In this document: piece by piece, positions 24,955-34,336 of the stretch
How the letters are laid out: each line of letters opens with the position of its first letter
Position numbering within the stretch: position 1 is the stretch's first letter
NCBI GenBank assembly: GCA_029624815.1
Contig: JARSSH010000038.1
Coordinates: 1-64,000 of the forward strand
Direction: 5' to 3'
Length of the DNA: 64,000 nt
Origin: Candidatus Competibacter sp.
Lineage (GTDB): Bacteria; Pseudomonadota; Gammaproteobacteria; Competibacterales; Competibacteraceae
The notes under the pieces: generated by a model
Told to the model about the DNA's origin: nothing
What the model saw: the letters and a program-made list of their open reading frames with translations, nothing else
Database searches by the model: none
Made by a program: the position numbers and the translations under genes

Positions 24955-27717
24955 TCAATGCGCCTCGTCCCAATTCGCGCCCACGCCAACATCCACCTCC
25001 AACGACACCCGCAACTCCGCCGCCGCGATCATCGCCGCCCGAATACGCTCCCCGGCTTCCGTCACCGCATCCTCGGCCACTTCAAACACCAGTTCGTCGT
25101 GAACCTGCATCAGCATCCGCGCCGGAAAGCCGGACTCTTGCAGCCAGCGATCCACCGCCAACATCGCTCGCTTGATGATGTCGGCGGCGGTGCCCTGCAT
25201 CGGCGCGTTGATGGCGGCGCGTTCCGCCGCTTGCCGAAGCTGCGGGTTGCGGGCGCGGATGTCCGACAGATACAGCCGGCGGCCAAATACCGTTTCCACA
25301 TAACCCCGCTCGGCGGCTTGGCGGCGGGTGTCCTCCATATACGCCTTGACGCCCGGATAACGGGCGAAATAGCGGTCCACATAGTCCTGCGCCGCGCCGC
25401 GCTCGATGCCCAGTTGCCGGGCCAGCCCGAACGCCGACATGCCATAAATCAGCCCGAAATTGATGGCCTTGGCGCTACGGCGCTGCTCGGTACTGACCGC
25501 TTCCAACCCCACCCCGAACACTTCGGCGGCGGTGGCGCGATGCACGTCGGCACCGGTGGCGAAAGCACGCAGCAGGCCCTCATCGCCGGACAGGTGGGCC
25601 ATGATCCGTAGCTCGATTTGCGAATAGTCGGCCGCCAACATCACCCAACCCGGCTCCGGCACGAACGCCTGACGGATGCGCCGCCCTTCCGGCGTGCGGA
25701 TCGGGATGTTTTGCAAGTTGGGATCGGAGGACGACAGCCGGCCGGTGCTGGCCACGGCCTGATGATAGGACGTATGCACCCGGCCGGTGCGCGGATGAAC
25801 CTGCTGCGGCAAGCGGTCGGTGTAGGTGGATTTCAGCTTGCTCAGACCGCGATGCTCCAGGATCACGCGCGGCAGGGGATAATCCAATGCCAGTTCCTGC
25901 AACACGTCCTCGGCCGTGGAGGATTGACCGGTGGCGGTCTTCTTGCCGGCCGGCAGCCCCAGCCGTTCGAACAAAATCGCCTGTAATTGCTTGGGCGACC
26001 CCAGGTTAAACCGCTCGCCAGCCAAATCGTGAGCCTGCTGCTCCAGTTCCCACAGCCGCTTGGCCAGCTCGCCGCTGTGCTGGCGCAATGCCGCCGCGTC
26101 CACTCGCACCCCGATCCGCTCCATCCGCGCCAACACCTCGATCAACGGGATTTCCAGCTCCTCATACAACCGCCGCAAACCCGGTTCCGACTCCAATCGC
26201 GGCCACAGACAGCGATGCAGGCGCAGGGTCACGTCGGCATCCTCGGCGGCGTAGGGTCCGGCCTGTTCCAGCGCCACCTGATTGAAGGTCAACTGCTTGG
26301 CGCCCTTCCCCGCCACGTCTTCAAAACGGATGGTCCGTAGCTTGAGGTGTTGCTCCGCCAGCGAATCCATGTCGTGGCGGGCGGTGGAATCCAGCACGTA
26401 GGATTCCAGCAGCGTGTCGTGCTGGATGCCGCGCAACGCGATGCCGTGATTGGCCAGCACATGCGAATCGTACTTGAGGTGCTGGCCCAACTTGGGTCGC
26501 GCTGGGTCTTCCAGCAGCGGGCGCAACTGTTCCAGCACGGCTTCCCGGTTCAACTGATCGGGAGCGCCGGGATAATCGTGCGCCAGGGGGACGTAGGCCG
26601 CTTCGCACGGATTCACCGCGAAGGACACGCCGACGATTCGCGCATCCAGATAGTTTAGGCTGGTGGTCTCGGTGTCGAAGGCGAACAAGTCCGCCGCGCG
26701 CAACTGCGCTAACCAGGTATCAAGGGATGTTTGATCGAGGATTGACTCGTAGACGGGTGGCCGGGTCTGAATCTCGTCTCCTTCCGCCAAGGGCGAGAGG
26801 GCGAGAGGCTCGGTTGCTGAATTTTCAACCCTCACCCCCGATCCCTCTCCCGCTTGCGAGAGAGGGGAGGATAACTCGCGCAGCCAGGAGCGGAATTCAA
26901 AGCGTTCGTACAGTGCGCGCAGCGCGGCGCTATCGGGCGGGGCAGGCCGCAGATCGTCGAACGCCACGGGCAGCGGCACCCGACAATCCAGGGTCGCCAG
27001 TTGCCGGGACAATGGCAATTGCGCCAAGCCGGCCCGCAGCTTGTCGCCAATCTTGCCGGATACGGCGTCGGCATTGGCGACCAACGTGTCCAGCGAACCG
27101 TACTGGCGCAACCACTTGGCGGCGGTCACCGGTCCCACGCCGGGCACGCCGGGAATGTTGTCGGAACTGTCGCCGACCAGGGCCAGATAATCCACGATCA
27201 GCTTCGGCGGCACCCCGAATTTCCGTTCCACCCCGGCAATGTCTGTCACCGTGTTTTTCATGGTGTCCAGCATCCGCACCCGCTCGCCCACCAACTGCGC
27301 CAAATCCTTGTCGCCGCTGACGATCAGCACCGGCAAGCCTTTAGCGGTCGCTTGCTTGGTCAAGGTACCGATCACATCGTCCGCCTCGACGCCCGCCACT
27401 TGCAGCAGCGGCAATCCCAAGGCGCGGATGCAGGCGTGCAATGGCTCGATCTGCTGGACCAGTTGCGGGTCCAGCGGCGGGCGATGGGCCTTGTAATCGG
27501 CGAATTGCTCGTGCCGGAAGGTCTTGCCGGGCGCGTCGAACACCACCGCCAGGTACTCCGGCCGGTACTCGGCCAGCAAGCGGCGCAGCATGTTCAGCAC
27601 CCCGTACAAGGCGCCGGTCGGCTCACCCGCCTGGGTGCTCAACGCCGGCAGGGCGTTGAAAGCCCGGTGCAACCAGGACGAACCATCCACCAGCACGCAA
27701 GGATTGGATGCGGTCAT
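24955..27717 (-). CDS. polA: DNA polymerase I
   Basis: 920 aa. The 5'-3' exonuclease domain is residues 1-280 (LVDGSSWLHRAF, GDKDLAQLV). A linker follows at about 280-317. The 3'-5' proofreading domain keeps the exo-I DTETTS motif, and the polymerase domain has DYSQIELR (motif A), RRSAKAINFGLIYGMS (motif B) and VHDELVFEV (motif C). All catalytic residues are present. The linker is enlarged by a repeat-derived insertion listed separately. It functions in Okazaki fragment processing and repair. Confidence 0.97.
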   Translation of the reverse strand: MTASNPCVLVDGSSWLHRAFNALPALSTQAGEPTGALYGVLNMLRRLLAEYRPEYLAVVFDAPGKTFRHEQFADYKAHRPPLDPQLVQQIEPLHACIRALGLPLLQVAGVEADDVIGTLTKQATAKGLPVLIVSGDKDLAQLVGERVRMLDTMKNTVTDIAGVERKFGVPPKLIVDYLALVGDSSDNIPGVPGVGPVTAAKWLRQYGSLDTLVANADAVSGKIGDKLRAGLAQLPLSRQLATLDCRVPLPVAFDDLRPAPPDSAALRALYERFEFRSWLRELSSPLSQAGEGSGVRVENSATEPLALSPLAEGDEIQTRPPVYESILDQTSLDTWLAQLRAADLFAFDTETTSLNYLDARIVGVSFAVNPCEAAYVPLAHDYPGAPDQLNREAVLEQLRPLLEDPARPKLGQHLKYDSHVLANHGIALRGIQHDTLLESYVLDSTARHDMDSLAEQHLKLRTIRFEDVAGKGAKQLTFNQVALEQAGPYAAEDADVTLRLHRCLWPRLESEPGLRRLYEELEIPLIEVLARMERIGVRVDAAALRQHSGELAKRLWELEQQAHDLAGERFNLGSPKQLQAILFERLGLPAGKKTATGQSSTAEDVLQELALDYPLPRVILEHRGLSKLKSTYTDRLPQQVHPRTGRVHTSYHQAVASTGRLSSSDPNLQNIPIRTPEGRRIRQAFVPEPGWVMLAADYSQIELRIMAHLSGDEGLLRAFATGADVHRATAAEVFGVGLEAVSTEQRRSAKAINFGLIYGMSAFGLARQLGIERGAAQDYVDRYFARYPGVKAYMEDTRRQAAERGYVETVFGRRLYLSDIRARNPQLRQAAERAAINAPMQGTAADIIKRAMLAVDRWLQESGFPARMLMQVHDELVFEVAEDAVTEAGERIRAAMIAAAELRVSLEVDVGVGANWDEAH
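26765..26880. repeat. REP-like palindromic element inserted in frame in polA
   Basis: GC-rich palindromic segments (CTTCCGCCAAGGGCGAGAGG at the left, CCCTCTC/GAGAGGG at 26843-26866) encode about 38 residues, including SSPLSQAGEGSGVRV, between the two exonuclease domains. Neither PolA domain shows such residues in other organisms, and the frame is kept through the element. The encoded tail of mod contains a similar SSPLPEGEG peptide. Confidence 0.65.
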
Positions 27718-27733
27718 CGATACCCGTTCTCCG

Positions 27734-28159
27734 TTATTTGCTCGATCGCCGACCTTGGCGCCGTAGGTGGTCGATGGCGTGCAATTGCGCCGTGGCCTCC
27801 GCCAGCGTCCTTGCGCACTCCATATCGCTCAAACATTGCAGCAACGTGCATCGAGCCGCTTCGCGGGCGCGAACGGCGGCGGCTTCGTCGAGATTGGCGG
27901 CATTTTCGGCATAATCGGCCAACACCGTGACCACCCGCGGCTGCACTTCCAGCAGACCGCTGGACACGTAAAACACTTGCATCTCGTCGGCCGAGATCCG
28001 CACCCGTACCTGCCCCGCTTTCAGCCGGGCCAGAAACGGGCTATGACCGGGCAAAATACCGACCTCGCCCAACTCCGCCGTTGCCACCACCATTTCCGCC
28101 AGTCCGGAAAACAGTTCCTTTTCCGCGCTAACAACATCGACGTGTACCTTAAATGCCAT
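27734..28159 (-). CDS. atpC: F-type ATP synthase epsilon subunit (orphan)
   Basis: 141 aa, full length. The N-terminal beta-sandwich (HVDVVSAEKELFSGLAEMVV, GILPGHSPFLA, GLLEVQPRVVTVLAD) is clearly the proteobacterial epsilon subunit, and a C-terminal helical pair follows. It regulates ATP hydrolysis in the F1 head. No other atp gene is nearby; it sits alone 16 bp upstream of polA in the same direction and may be co-transcribed with it. It is either the sole relocated atpC or a second copy. Confidence 0.9.
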   Translation of the reverse strand: MAFKVHVDVVSAEKELFSGLAEMVVATAELGEVGILPGHSPFLARLKAGQVRVRISADEMQVFYVSSGLLEVQPRVVTVLADYAENAANLDEAAAVRAREAARCTLLQCLSDMECARTLAEATAQLHAIDHLRRQGRRSSK

Positions 28160-28324
28160 TCGCTCTCACCCGCTATTGACTCTTTACATCGACTAACCGT
28201 CCTATTGTGTTGCCGGCGACGCTTCATATACATTCGGGTTCATATACATTTGGGAATTACGTTAAGCGCTTGCGTCTCGCTTCCCATCCCTTCATCAAAC
28301 TCCACCCAGGTCCGATGCCTCTTC

Positions 28325-28525
28325 ATGCTCAAATCGCCTTCCCCTCTTGCCATTCTCGGCTTGGCGCTATTCATCGCGTCGGGCTGCGCCAACAATCCTG
28401 ACCCGCCGCCTTCCTGGACCCAGCCTCCCTATACAAGCGACGATTGCAGCGCTCAAAGCCAGTACGACGCAAAGTCCTGCATCCCGGCGCCTCCGCCTCC
28501 GCCCCCGTCGATCCTCGATGGTTGA
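28325..28525 (+). CDS. Small putative lipoprotein
   Basis: 66 aa. MLKSPSPLAILGLALFIASGC is a short positively charged start plus a hydrophobic stretch ending in a lipobox-like ASGC. The mature part is Pro-rich (PDPPPSWTQPP ... PAPPPPPPS) with three Cys including the lipid-anchored one. The Shine-Dalgarno is weak and the gene is small, so this is supported mainly by the lipobox. It is divergent from atpC. Function unknown. Confidence 0.5.
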   Translation: MLKSPSPLAILGLALFIASGCANNPDPPPSWTQPPYTSDDCSAQSQYDAKSCIPAPPPPPPSILDG

Positions 28526-28603
28526 AATACCGTCCGGTATCTCGGCGTTATGTCACGCTATTGCCCTGCAAATCCAAGAAGAGGCAGCGAAAATCGCAAC
28601 CGG

Positions 28604-29806
28604 TCACGGCAGCCGCTCCGCCGCTTCCGGCGGCAGACCCCGCGCCGCCAGCGCTGTCCGCGCGGCTTCGTAAATTCTGTGAATCGGCACGCCGTTCTCC
28701 AACGCCAGCCGCTTGCAATCTTCATACTCCGGTTTGCCATGCAACGGCCGACCCTGATGGTAGGCGACCTTGACCGCAACTTCGCCGTAACGGGTAGCGA
28801 CCCGCCAGGCTTCCCGCTTCGGGGCGGCATGGGTCGCCGCATGCTGGCGCACACCCAGCGTGGTGGTTTCGATCAGCAACACGTCGGTCAACGCCAGCGC
28901 CAGCATCGGGGTGCACAACACACCGAGCAGCGTGCCGGGCCGATTCTTCCTCATCAACACCGGCGTCAACCAAGCATCGTGGGCGCCGGCCGCGAACAGC
29001 CGTTCCAGCACATGGTCGTAGCATTCCGGATTCATGTCGTCGATATTGCATTCCAGCACGCACAATTCACCCTGTTCGTCCTCCTCGCCGGGCGCTTCGC
29101 CCAGCAAAACCCGCAGCACGTTGGGAATCGAACCGTCGCGATGACCGATGCCGTAGCCGATCCGCTGGACCCGCAGCGCGGGATGCGCCACGAACTCATC
29201 CACAAAGGTCGCCAGTAGCGCCGCGCCGGTCGGGGTGGTCGCCTCGAATGGCACCGCCCCCAGCTTGACCGGCGCACCCTTGAGCAGTTCCAGCGTGGCC
29301 GGCGTCGGCGCCGGCAGTACCCCGTGGGCGCAGTGCGTCACGCCACCGCCCAACTCCACCGGCGAACACAACACTCGGTCCACGTTCAATCGCTCCAGAG
29401 CAATAGCGCCGCTGACGATATCGACAATGGCCTCCAACGCGCCGATTTCGTGAAAATGAATTTGGTCCGGCGATGTGTCGTGGATATGGGCCTCGGCCTG
29501 GGCCATCCGGCGGAACACGGCCACCGCCCGCGCCTGCACGCGCCCCTTGAGCGAGCTGGCGCCGATGAGCGCCTCGATCTGCCGCAGGTTACGGTGGCCG
29601 GGCTGCTTGGGGTCGACCACCACCCGCACCTGAGTACCGGCAATCCCCTGGCGGGTGGCGCGGCTGGCCTGGACGCCGTAACCGTCCAGTCCCAACCCAG
29701 CCAGTTCCAACACCAATTCGTCGTAATCCAGCCCCAGATCGAGCAGCGCCGCCAGATGCATGTCGCCGCTGATGCCGGCAAAGCAGTCGTAATAGAGGAT
29801 GTTCAT
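28604..29806 (-). CDS. larC: LarC, nickel insertion protein for the nickel-pincer cofactor
   Basis: 400 aa starting NILYYDCFAGISGDMHLAALL, the LarC signature, with the HFHEIGALEAIVDIVSGA and ECNIDDMNPECYDHVLERLF blocks. LarC inserts nickel into the pyridinium bisthiocarboxylate mononucleotide cofactor used by lactate racemase-like enzymes. In lactobacilli larC needs a programmed frameshift; here it is one continuous frame. larA, larB and larE are not in the window. Confidence 0.92.
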   Translation of the reverse strand: MNILYYDCFAGISGDMHLAALLDLGLDYDELVLELAGLGLDGYGVQASRATRQGIAGTQVRVVVDPKQPGHRNLRQIEALIGASSLKGRVQARAVAVFRRMAQAEAHIHDTSPDQIHFHEIGALEAIVDIVSGAIALERLNVDRVLCSPVELGGGVTHCAHGVLPAPTPATLELLKGAPVKLGAVPFEATTPTGAALLATFVDEFVAHPALRVQRIGYGIGHRDGSIPNVLRVLLGEAPGEEDEQGELCVLECNIDDMNPECYDHVLERLFAAGAHDAWLTPVLMRKNRPGTLLGVLCTPMLALALTDVLLIETTTLGVRQHAATHAAPKREAWRVATRYGEVAVKVAYHQGRPLHGKPEYEDCKRLALENGVPIHRIYEAARTALAARGLPPEAAERLP

Positions 29807-30112
29807 CGCTCGGGCTAGTGTCGGTGGTCGGCGGTCGGAAGCGGCCGGGGCAAAACAAAACGGCCTGGGAGGATTTCGATGCTATCCGAACCGCCCGCGG
29901 GAAAACTTCCGGTGGCGGCGAGCGCCGCCATCACTTCGGAACGGAGATTCGCTGTGTAGCGGGTGTTGGATCGGCTTGGCCAACGGCCGGTGTGCCCGCG
30001 GATGCACTGGATGGCCGCCCACATGGATTACCCGCCGATGTCGCCAGAAAATATCCCCCGGCTCACGCGCCGTTCCTGCCCGCCGGGGAACGCCTCTCAT
30101 GTGTCTTGCGGT
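29807..30112. other. 306-bp intergenic region without an evident gene
   Basis: It lies upstream of larC and downstream of the CBS-domain gene, both on the minus strand. A small GGCGGC-GAGC-GCCGCC hairpin occurs near 29910-29930. Open frames here have no ribosome site and no protein-like composition. Confidence 0.4.
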
Positions 30113-30541
30113 TTAAAAGCGGAACCGCCGGAGAATGGTCAACGAAGACAGCGAACCGACCAGCTTGCGGTCCGGCCCGATCACCGGCAGGCGGATATAA
30201 CCCTCCGCCAGCAGCCTGAGCGCATCGGACAACGGCGCTTCCGGCTCGACCACCGGATGTGCCGCGGCGAAATCGCCCACTTTGCGGTGCAAATGCGGAA
30301 TGAGGCGGTTATCGACATCCTCGGCGGTCTCGGCTTCGGCGTCGTCCGGCAATTGCGGGTCCGGCGGCAGCAGCATCTTGGAGAACATGAACGAAGTGAT
30401 GGTGCCCACGAACTCCAGTTGCTCGTTGACCACCATCAGATCCTGCATGTGCTTGCGTTCCATGATCGCCAGCGCTTCCGACAACGGCGCGGTGTCGAAC
30501 ACATACGTAGGCGCGGACATCATGTAGTGTTTGCACTTCAT
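30113..30541 (-). CDS. CBS-domain-pair protein
   Basis: 142 aa from the ATG at 30541, preceded by GGGAG. It contains two CBS motifs (residues about 1-60, with [21 protein letters not shown], and 85-142, ending [20 protein letters not shown]) separated by an acidic linker. CBS pairs bind adenosine nucleotides and usually act as sensors. It is divergent from hppA with 181 bp between starts, so it may respond to the same energy status. Target unknown. Confidence 0.85.
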   Translation of the reverse strand: MKCKHYMMSAPTYVFDTAPLSEALAIMERKHMQDLMVVNEQLEFVGTITSFMFSKMLLPPDPQLPDDAEAETAEDVDNRLIPHLHRKVGDFAAAHPVVEPEAPLSDALRLLAEGYIRLPVIGPDRKLVGSLSSLTILRRFRF

Positions 30542-30722
30542 TTTAATTTCTCCCGCTGGGTTTGACCGGTGGTACCGGGCTTCGGTCGTCGCCCCGAACC
30601 GTGTCTGCAATCTGAACTTTATATTAGTCGGCTTGGCAACGCCGCATTCGGGTATTATTGCCCAGTCTCGGCCGCCGCGCATGCGGACCTTGCAAATACA
30701 AGCACATCGTGGAGGGAATAAT

Positions 30723-32759
30723 ATGATTGTCGGAATTCTATCGCTGGTGTTGGGCCTGGGCGGGCTCGTCTTTGCCATGAGGCTTTACAAGGGAATTGTC
30801 CGTCGGCCCACCGGCGATGAGTTGATGACTTCCATCGCCGCCGAAATCCAATTGGGCGCCATGACCTACCTGCGCGCCCAGTACGTGAAAATCGGCATGT
30901 TCGCGTTGGTGGTGGCCATCCTGTTGTCGGTGCAGCATGGCTTCGACACCAGTCTGGCTTTCCTGCTCGGCGCGCTGGCTTCGGCGGCGGCCGGCCTGGT
31001 CGGGATGTACGCGGCGACCAAGGCCAACGTCCGCGTTACCGCGGCGGCTCGGGAACACGGCGCCGGCGAAGCGCTGTTGGTGGGATTCGACGGCGGGGCG
31101 GTGATGGGTCTGGCCGTGGCCAGCTTCGGCCTGATCGGTCTGGGCCTGCTGTACAGCGGCTTGTCCTCCAAGCTCGCCGTCGATCCCCACTCGGTTTCGG
31201 TGATCTGGGGCTTTTCGATGGGCGCGTCCTCCATCGCCCTGTTCGCCCGGGTCGGCGGCGGCATCTTCACCAAGGCGGCCGACGTCGGTTCCGATTTGGT
31301 CGGCAAGGTCGAGGCCGGCATTCCCGAGGACGACCCGCGCAATCCAGGCGTGATCGCCGACAACGTGGGCGACAATGTCGGCGACATCGCCGGCATGGGC
31401 GCGGACATCTTCGAATCCTATGTCGGGGCGATGGTGGCGGCGATCACCCTGGCCGCCACCCTCACCGCCGCCGAACTGACCCAATACTTCGGCGGCGACA
31501 TCAGCCGTTCGATGCTGCTGGCGTTGCCGCTGACCCTGGCGCTGATCGGCTTGCTGTCCTCGCTGGTCGGCATCCACGGCATGAACGTCTTCAAGAAACA
31601 CGGACCGGAGCGGGCGCTGGCGATTTCCGAAACCAGCGCGGCCGCGGTCTTTTTGCTGCTGACACTACTGACCATGCTGGTATTCGGCTATAGCTGGTCG
31701 CTGTTCTTCGCCATCTTGGCCGGCAATTTGGCGGGCGTCGCCATCGGTCGGGCGGCCTGGTACTACACTTCGTCCAAGCCGGTGACCAGAATCACCCTGG
31801 CCTCGAAAACCGGTCCCGCCACCAACATCATCACCGGGCTGGCTGTGGGGCTGGAAAGCTGCGCGTTGCCGATGCTGATCATCGTGCTAACCATTTTCAT
31901 CGCCCACCAGACCGCCGGTCAGTACGGCATCGCCATCGCGGCGGTCGGAATGCTGGCCACCGCCGGCGTGACCATGACCATCGACGCGTCCGGCCCAATC
32001 TCCGATAACGCCGGCGGCATCGCCGAAATGTCCCATCAACCGCCTGAAGTGCGGGCGATCACCGACGAGCTTGACGCCATCGGCAACACCACCGCCGCCA
32101 CCGGTAAGGGCTTTGCCATCGGCTCGGCGGCGTTGACCGCGCTGGCGCTGTTCGTCTCCTACAAGCAGGCCGTCGAACTGGCCATGGGCAAACCGATGGC
32201 CATGGACATCACCGAACCCCGGGTCATCGTCGGCGTATTGCTGGGCGGCATGGTGATTCTGCTGGCCGCGGCCATGACCATGAGCTCGGTGGGCCGGGCC
32301 GCCATGGAAATGGTCACCGAGATTCGCCGCCAGTTTCGCGAAATCCCCGGCCTGTTGCAGGGCACCGCCAAGCCAGATACCGCCCGCTGCGTCACCATCT
32401 CGACCGACGCCGCGCTGCGCGAGATGATTCCACCGGGCGTGCTCGCCGTGCTCTCGCCGGTCATCGTCGGGTTCTTTTTCGGGCCGGTGGCGCTGGGCGG
32501 CATGCTGCTGGGCGCCCTGCTGACCGGCATGACCATGGCGCTGCTGATGTCCAACGCTGGCGGCGCCTGGGACAACGCCAAGAAAGCGATCGAGGCCGGC
32601 AAGCTGGAAGGCTCGCGCAAGGGCGGCGACGCGCACGCGGCGGCGGTGATCGGCGATACCGTGGGCGACCCCTTCAAGGACACCAGTGGGCCGGCCATGA
32701 ACATCCTGGTCAAGCTGCTCTCCATCGTTTCGCTGATCCTGGTGCCTTTCATCACCTGA
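30723..32759 (+). CDS. hppA: Membrane-bound ion-translocating pyrophosphatase
   Basis: 678 aa from the ATG at 30723, seven bases after GGAGGG. Longer starts overlap the CBS gene. It has about 15-16 transmembrane helices. The pyrophosphate-binding signature is [22 protein letters not shown], followed by [19 protein letters not shown]. It couples PPi hydrolysis to H+ (or Na+) export. The segment [10 protein letters not shown] has Ala where K+-independent enzymes have Lys, which points to the K+-dependent class; from this alone I cannot tell H+ from Na+ pumping. A strong hairpin terminator follows. Confidence 0.95.
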   Translation: MIVGILSLVLGLGGLVFAMRLYKGIVRRPTGDELMTSIAAEIQLGAMTYLRAQYVKIGMFALVVAILLSVQHGFDTSLAFLLGALASAAAGLVGMYAATKANVRVTAAAREHGAGEALLVGFDGGAVMGLAVASFGLIGLGLLYSGLSSKLAVDPHSVSVIWGFSMGASSIALFARVGGGIFTKAADVGSDLVGKVEAGIPEDDPRNPGVIADNVGDNVGDIAGMGADIFESYVGAMVAAITLAATLTAAELTQYFGGDISRSMLLALPLTLALIGLLSSLVGIHGMNVFKKHGPERALAISETSAAAVFLLLTLLTMLVFGYSWSLFFAILAGNLAGVAIGRAAWYYTSSKPVTRITLASKTGPATNIITGLAVGLESCALPMLIIVLTIFIAHQTAGQYGIAIAAVGMLATAGVTMTIDASGPISDNAGGIAEMSHQPPEVRAITDELDAIGNTTAATGKGFAIGSAALTALALFVSYKQAVELAMGKPMAMDITEPRVIVGVLLGGMVILLAAAMTMSSVGRAAMEMVTEIRRQFREIPGLLQGTAKPDTARCVTISTDAALREMIPPGVLAVLSPVIVGFFFGPVALGGMLLGALLTGMTMALLMSNAGGAWDNAKKAIEAGKLEGSRKGGDAHAAAVIGDTVGDPFKDTSGPAMNILVKLLSIVSLILVPFIT

Positions 32760-32801
32760 ACGGCGACGGGAACGCAACCACCGCGCCCGTTGGGCTCAAG
32801 G

Positions 32802-32845
32802 CAAAGCGACCGGCCGGAGCAGAACTGCTCCGGCCGGCCGCTTTG
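32802..32845 (+). terminator. Long-stem terminator after hppA
   Basis: A perfect 12-bp stem CCGGCCGGAGCA/TGCTCCGGCCGG with a GAAC loop (32810-32837), extended by CAAAGCG/CGCTTTG (32802-32808 and 32839-32845) across one mismatch. It sits between convergent hppA and the dehalogenase gene and could stop transcription from both sides, although the T-tract is only TTT. Confidence 0.75.
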
Positions 32846-32874
32846 GTCCGGATCCCCGGCAAACCGGGGAGATT

Positions 32875-33573
32875 TTATCCCGGATGGCCGGCGAACCACT
32901 CCGTCAGTTCATCCAGACGGCTGACCACCACGTCCGGTTCCACATCCCATGGATCGAATACTGCGTCCGGCTGTCGCCGCACCCAGGCGGCGCGCAGACC
33001 AGCGGCCTTGGCGCCGATGACATCCCAGGCGTTGCTGGACACCAACCAGGTTTCGTTCTGTGCCCGCCCGGTCCGCCGCCTCAGATAGGCGTAAACCGCC
33101 GGATCGGGCTTGAAGGTGCGCAGATCGTCTACGCTCACCACATCCTCCAGATGCGGCAACACCCCGGCATTGGTCAGCAGCGCCCGGATGCTGGCCTCCA
33201 CGCCGTTGGTAAAAGCCACCACCTGATGGCCCTGGGCCTTGAGGGTGGTCAGAGTGGTCACAACCTCGGGGAAAGCCGAGAGGTAAAGGTAGGCCTCCAG
33301 AAGGCGGCCCTGATCGGATTCCGGCAGGTCGCAGCGCAGCGCCTGCTGGGTATAAAGCAGCGCTTGCCGGGTGCAGGCGTCAAAATCCACGTAACGCTGC
33401 ATCAGGCCGCGCCGGAACGAATATTCCAGTTGTTTGACCCGCCACAACTCGGCGAAACGGACGGCCTGTTCGCCGACCAGTGCTTGCAAGGGTTCGGCCA
33501 GGGCCAGCGGGTCGACCAGCGTACCGTAGACATCGAATCCCAAGGCGTAAGTTCTTTCCACATTCAACTCCAT
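32875..33573 (-). CDS. HAD-superfamily type II haloacid dehalogenase
   Basis: 232 aa. The nucleophile motif FDVYGTLVD near the N-terminus, VVAFTNGVE (motif II Ser/Thr region), a Lys in TFKPDPAVY and SSNAWDVIGAKAAGL match the L-2-haloacid dehalogenase branch of the HAD superfamily. It would hydrolyse short 2-haloacids with inversion, but members of this branch are often of unknown physiological substrate. DUF423 gene upstream on the same strand, 74 bp away. Confidence 0.88.
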   Translation of the reverse strand: MELNVERTYALGFDVYGTLVDPLALAEPLQALVGEQAVRFAELWRVKQLEYSFRRGLMQRYVDFDACTRQALLYTQQALRCDLPESDQGRLLEAYLYLSAFPEVVTTLTTLKAQGHQVVAFTNGVEASIRALLTNAGVLPHLEDVVSVDDLRTFKPDPAVYAYLRRRTGRAQNETWLVSSNAWDVIGAKAAGLRAAWVRRQPDAVFDPWDVEPDVVVSRLDELTEWFAGHPG

Positions 33574-33647
33574 TTTCCTCGTCTGAAGGGTTTGCTGTCG
33601 TCATGTCCGCTCCGCTCTTTCCCGCTTCGGGTCGCTGTCCGGCTGAT

Positions 33648-34031
33648 CTAGCTGGCCCGGACGACCGCGATGACCCACAGCAACCAGGCCAGCAGAAAGC
33701 TCGCGCCACCAATCGGAGTGATCGCGCCCAACCAGCGGACGCCGCTCAGGGCGAGCGCATACAAGCTGCCCGAGAACAGCAATAAACCCATGATCATCAG
33801 GATGCCCGAACCGCGCAGGAGCATCGTCGGCGGCGCATGCAGCGCCAGCAGCCCGACCGCCAGCAACCCCAGGGCATGATAGAAATGATAGTTCACCGCG
33901 GTTTCGTAAACGGCCATGAGTTCCGGGGTCAGTGTCCTTTTCAGGGCGTGCGCGCCGAACGCGCCCATCGTCACCGCCAGCAGCATCCCACAGCCGCCCA
34001 GCGCCAAAAACGCTTTCGCCCATACTGACAT
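33648..34031 (-). CDS. DUF423-family membrane protein
   Basis: 127 aa from the ATG at 34031, eight bases after GGAG. Four hydrophobic helices, with GAFGAHALKRTL and YHFYHALGLL near the N-terminus and ITPIGGASFLLAWLLW near the C-terminus, are typical of the DUF423 (YgdD-like) family. Inner-membrane protein of unknown function. Confidence 0.9.
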   Translation of the reverse strand: MSVWAKAFLALGGCGMLLAVTMGAFGAHALKRTLTPELMAVYETAVNYHFYHALGLLAVGLLALHAPPTMLLRGSGILMIMGLLLFSGSLYALALSGVRWLGAITPIGGASFLLAWLLWVIAVVRAS

Positions 34032-34216
34032 CACGATTCTCCACGAAATTCGGTTGGATGGGCGGTCCGCCTCATGCTTCACGGGACGCGCGGATTTCCA
34101 TCGAGGCCCAGGATTCCCGCCCAACAGCGGCCAGATACATATTCGCAATCCTCCTTCACTTCAAGCCGAACTCATCCCTTGACAGTGCGGGGCGGATCAT
34201 ACATGGGTAATCGGAT

Positions 34217-34336
34217 GTGCTGAAAACCTTGCACGAGACGATGCGCGGCCTGTCCGCCGAGGAAAAAACCCACACCGGACACACCCGCCGCAATGCCCTG
34301 CTCGCCCACATCGCCGACGAGATCCGCGCCCTATGA
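34217..34336 (+). CDS. Small open frame coupled to fruK, possibly a remnant
   Basis: A GTG-started frame of about 39 aa (ETMRGLSAEEKTHTGHTRR in the middle, ADEIRAL at the end), closed by the TGA that overlaps the fruK ATG as ATGA. The overlap and amino-acid composition suggest real coding sequence, either a small protein or the 3' end of a gene lost upstream. A TAA lies two codons before the GTG. I do not recognise it. Confidence 0.35.
   Translation: MLKTLHETMRGLSAEEKTHTGHTRRNALLAHIADEIRAL

Noticed and set aside
34217-34336. Assignment of the small frame before fruK as the C-terminus of FruB or of a Ham1/RdgB protein
   Set aside because: Only a vague resemblance (LSAEEK then a His/Arg segment); not enough to name it.
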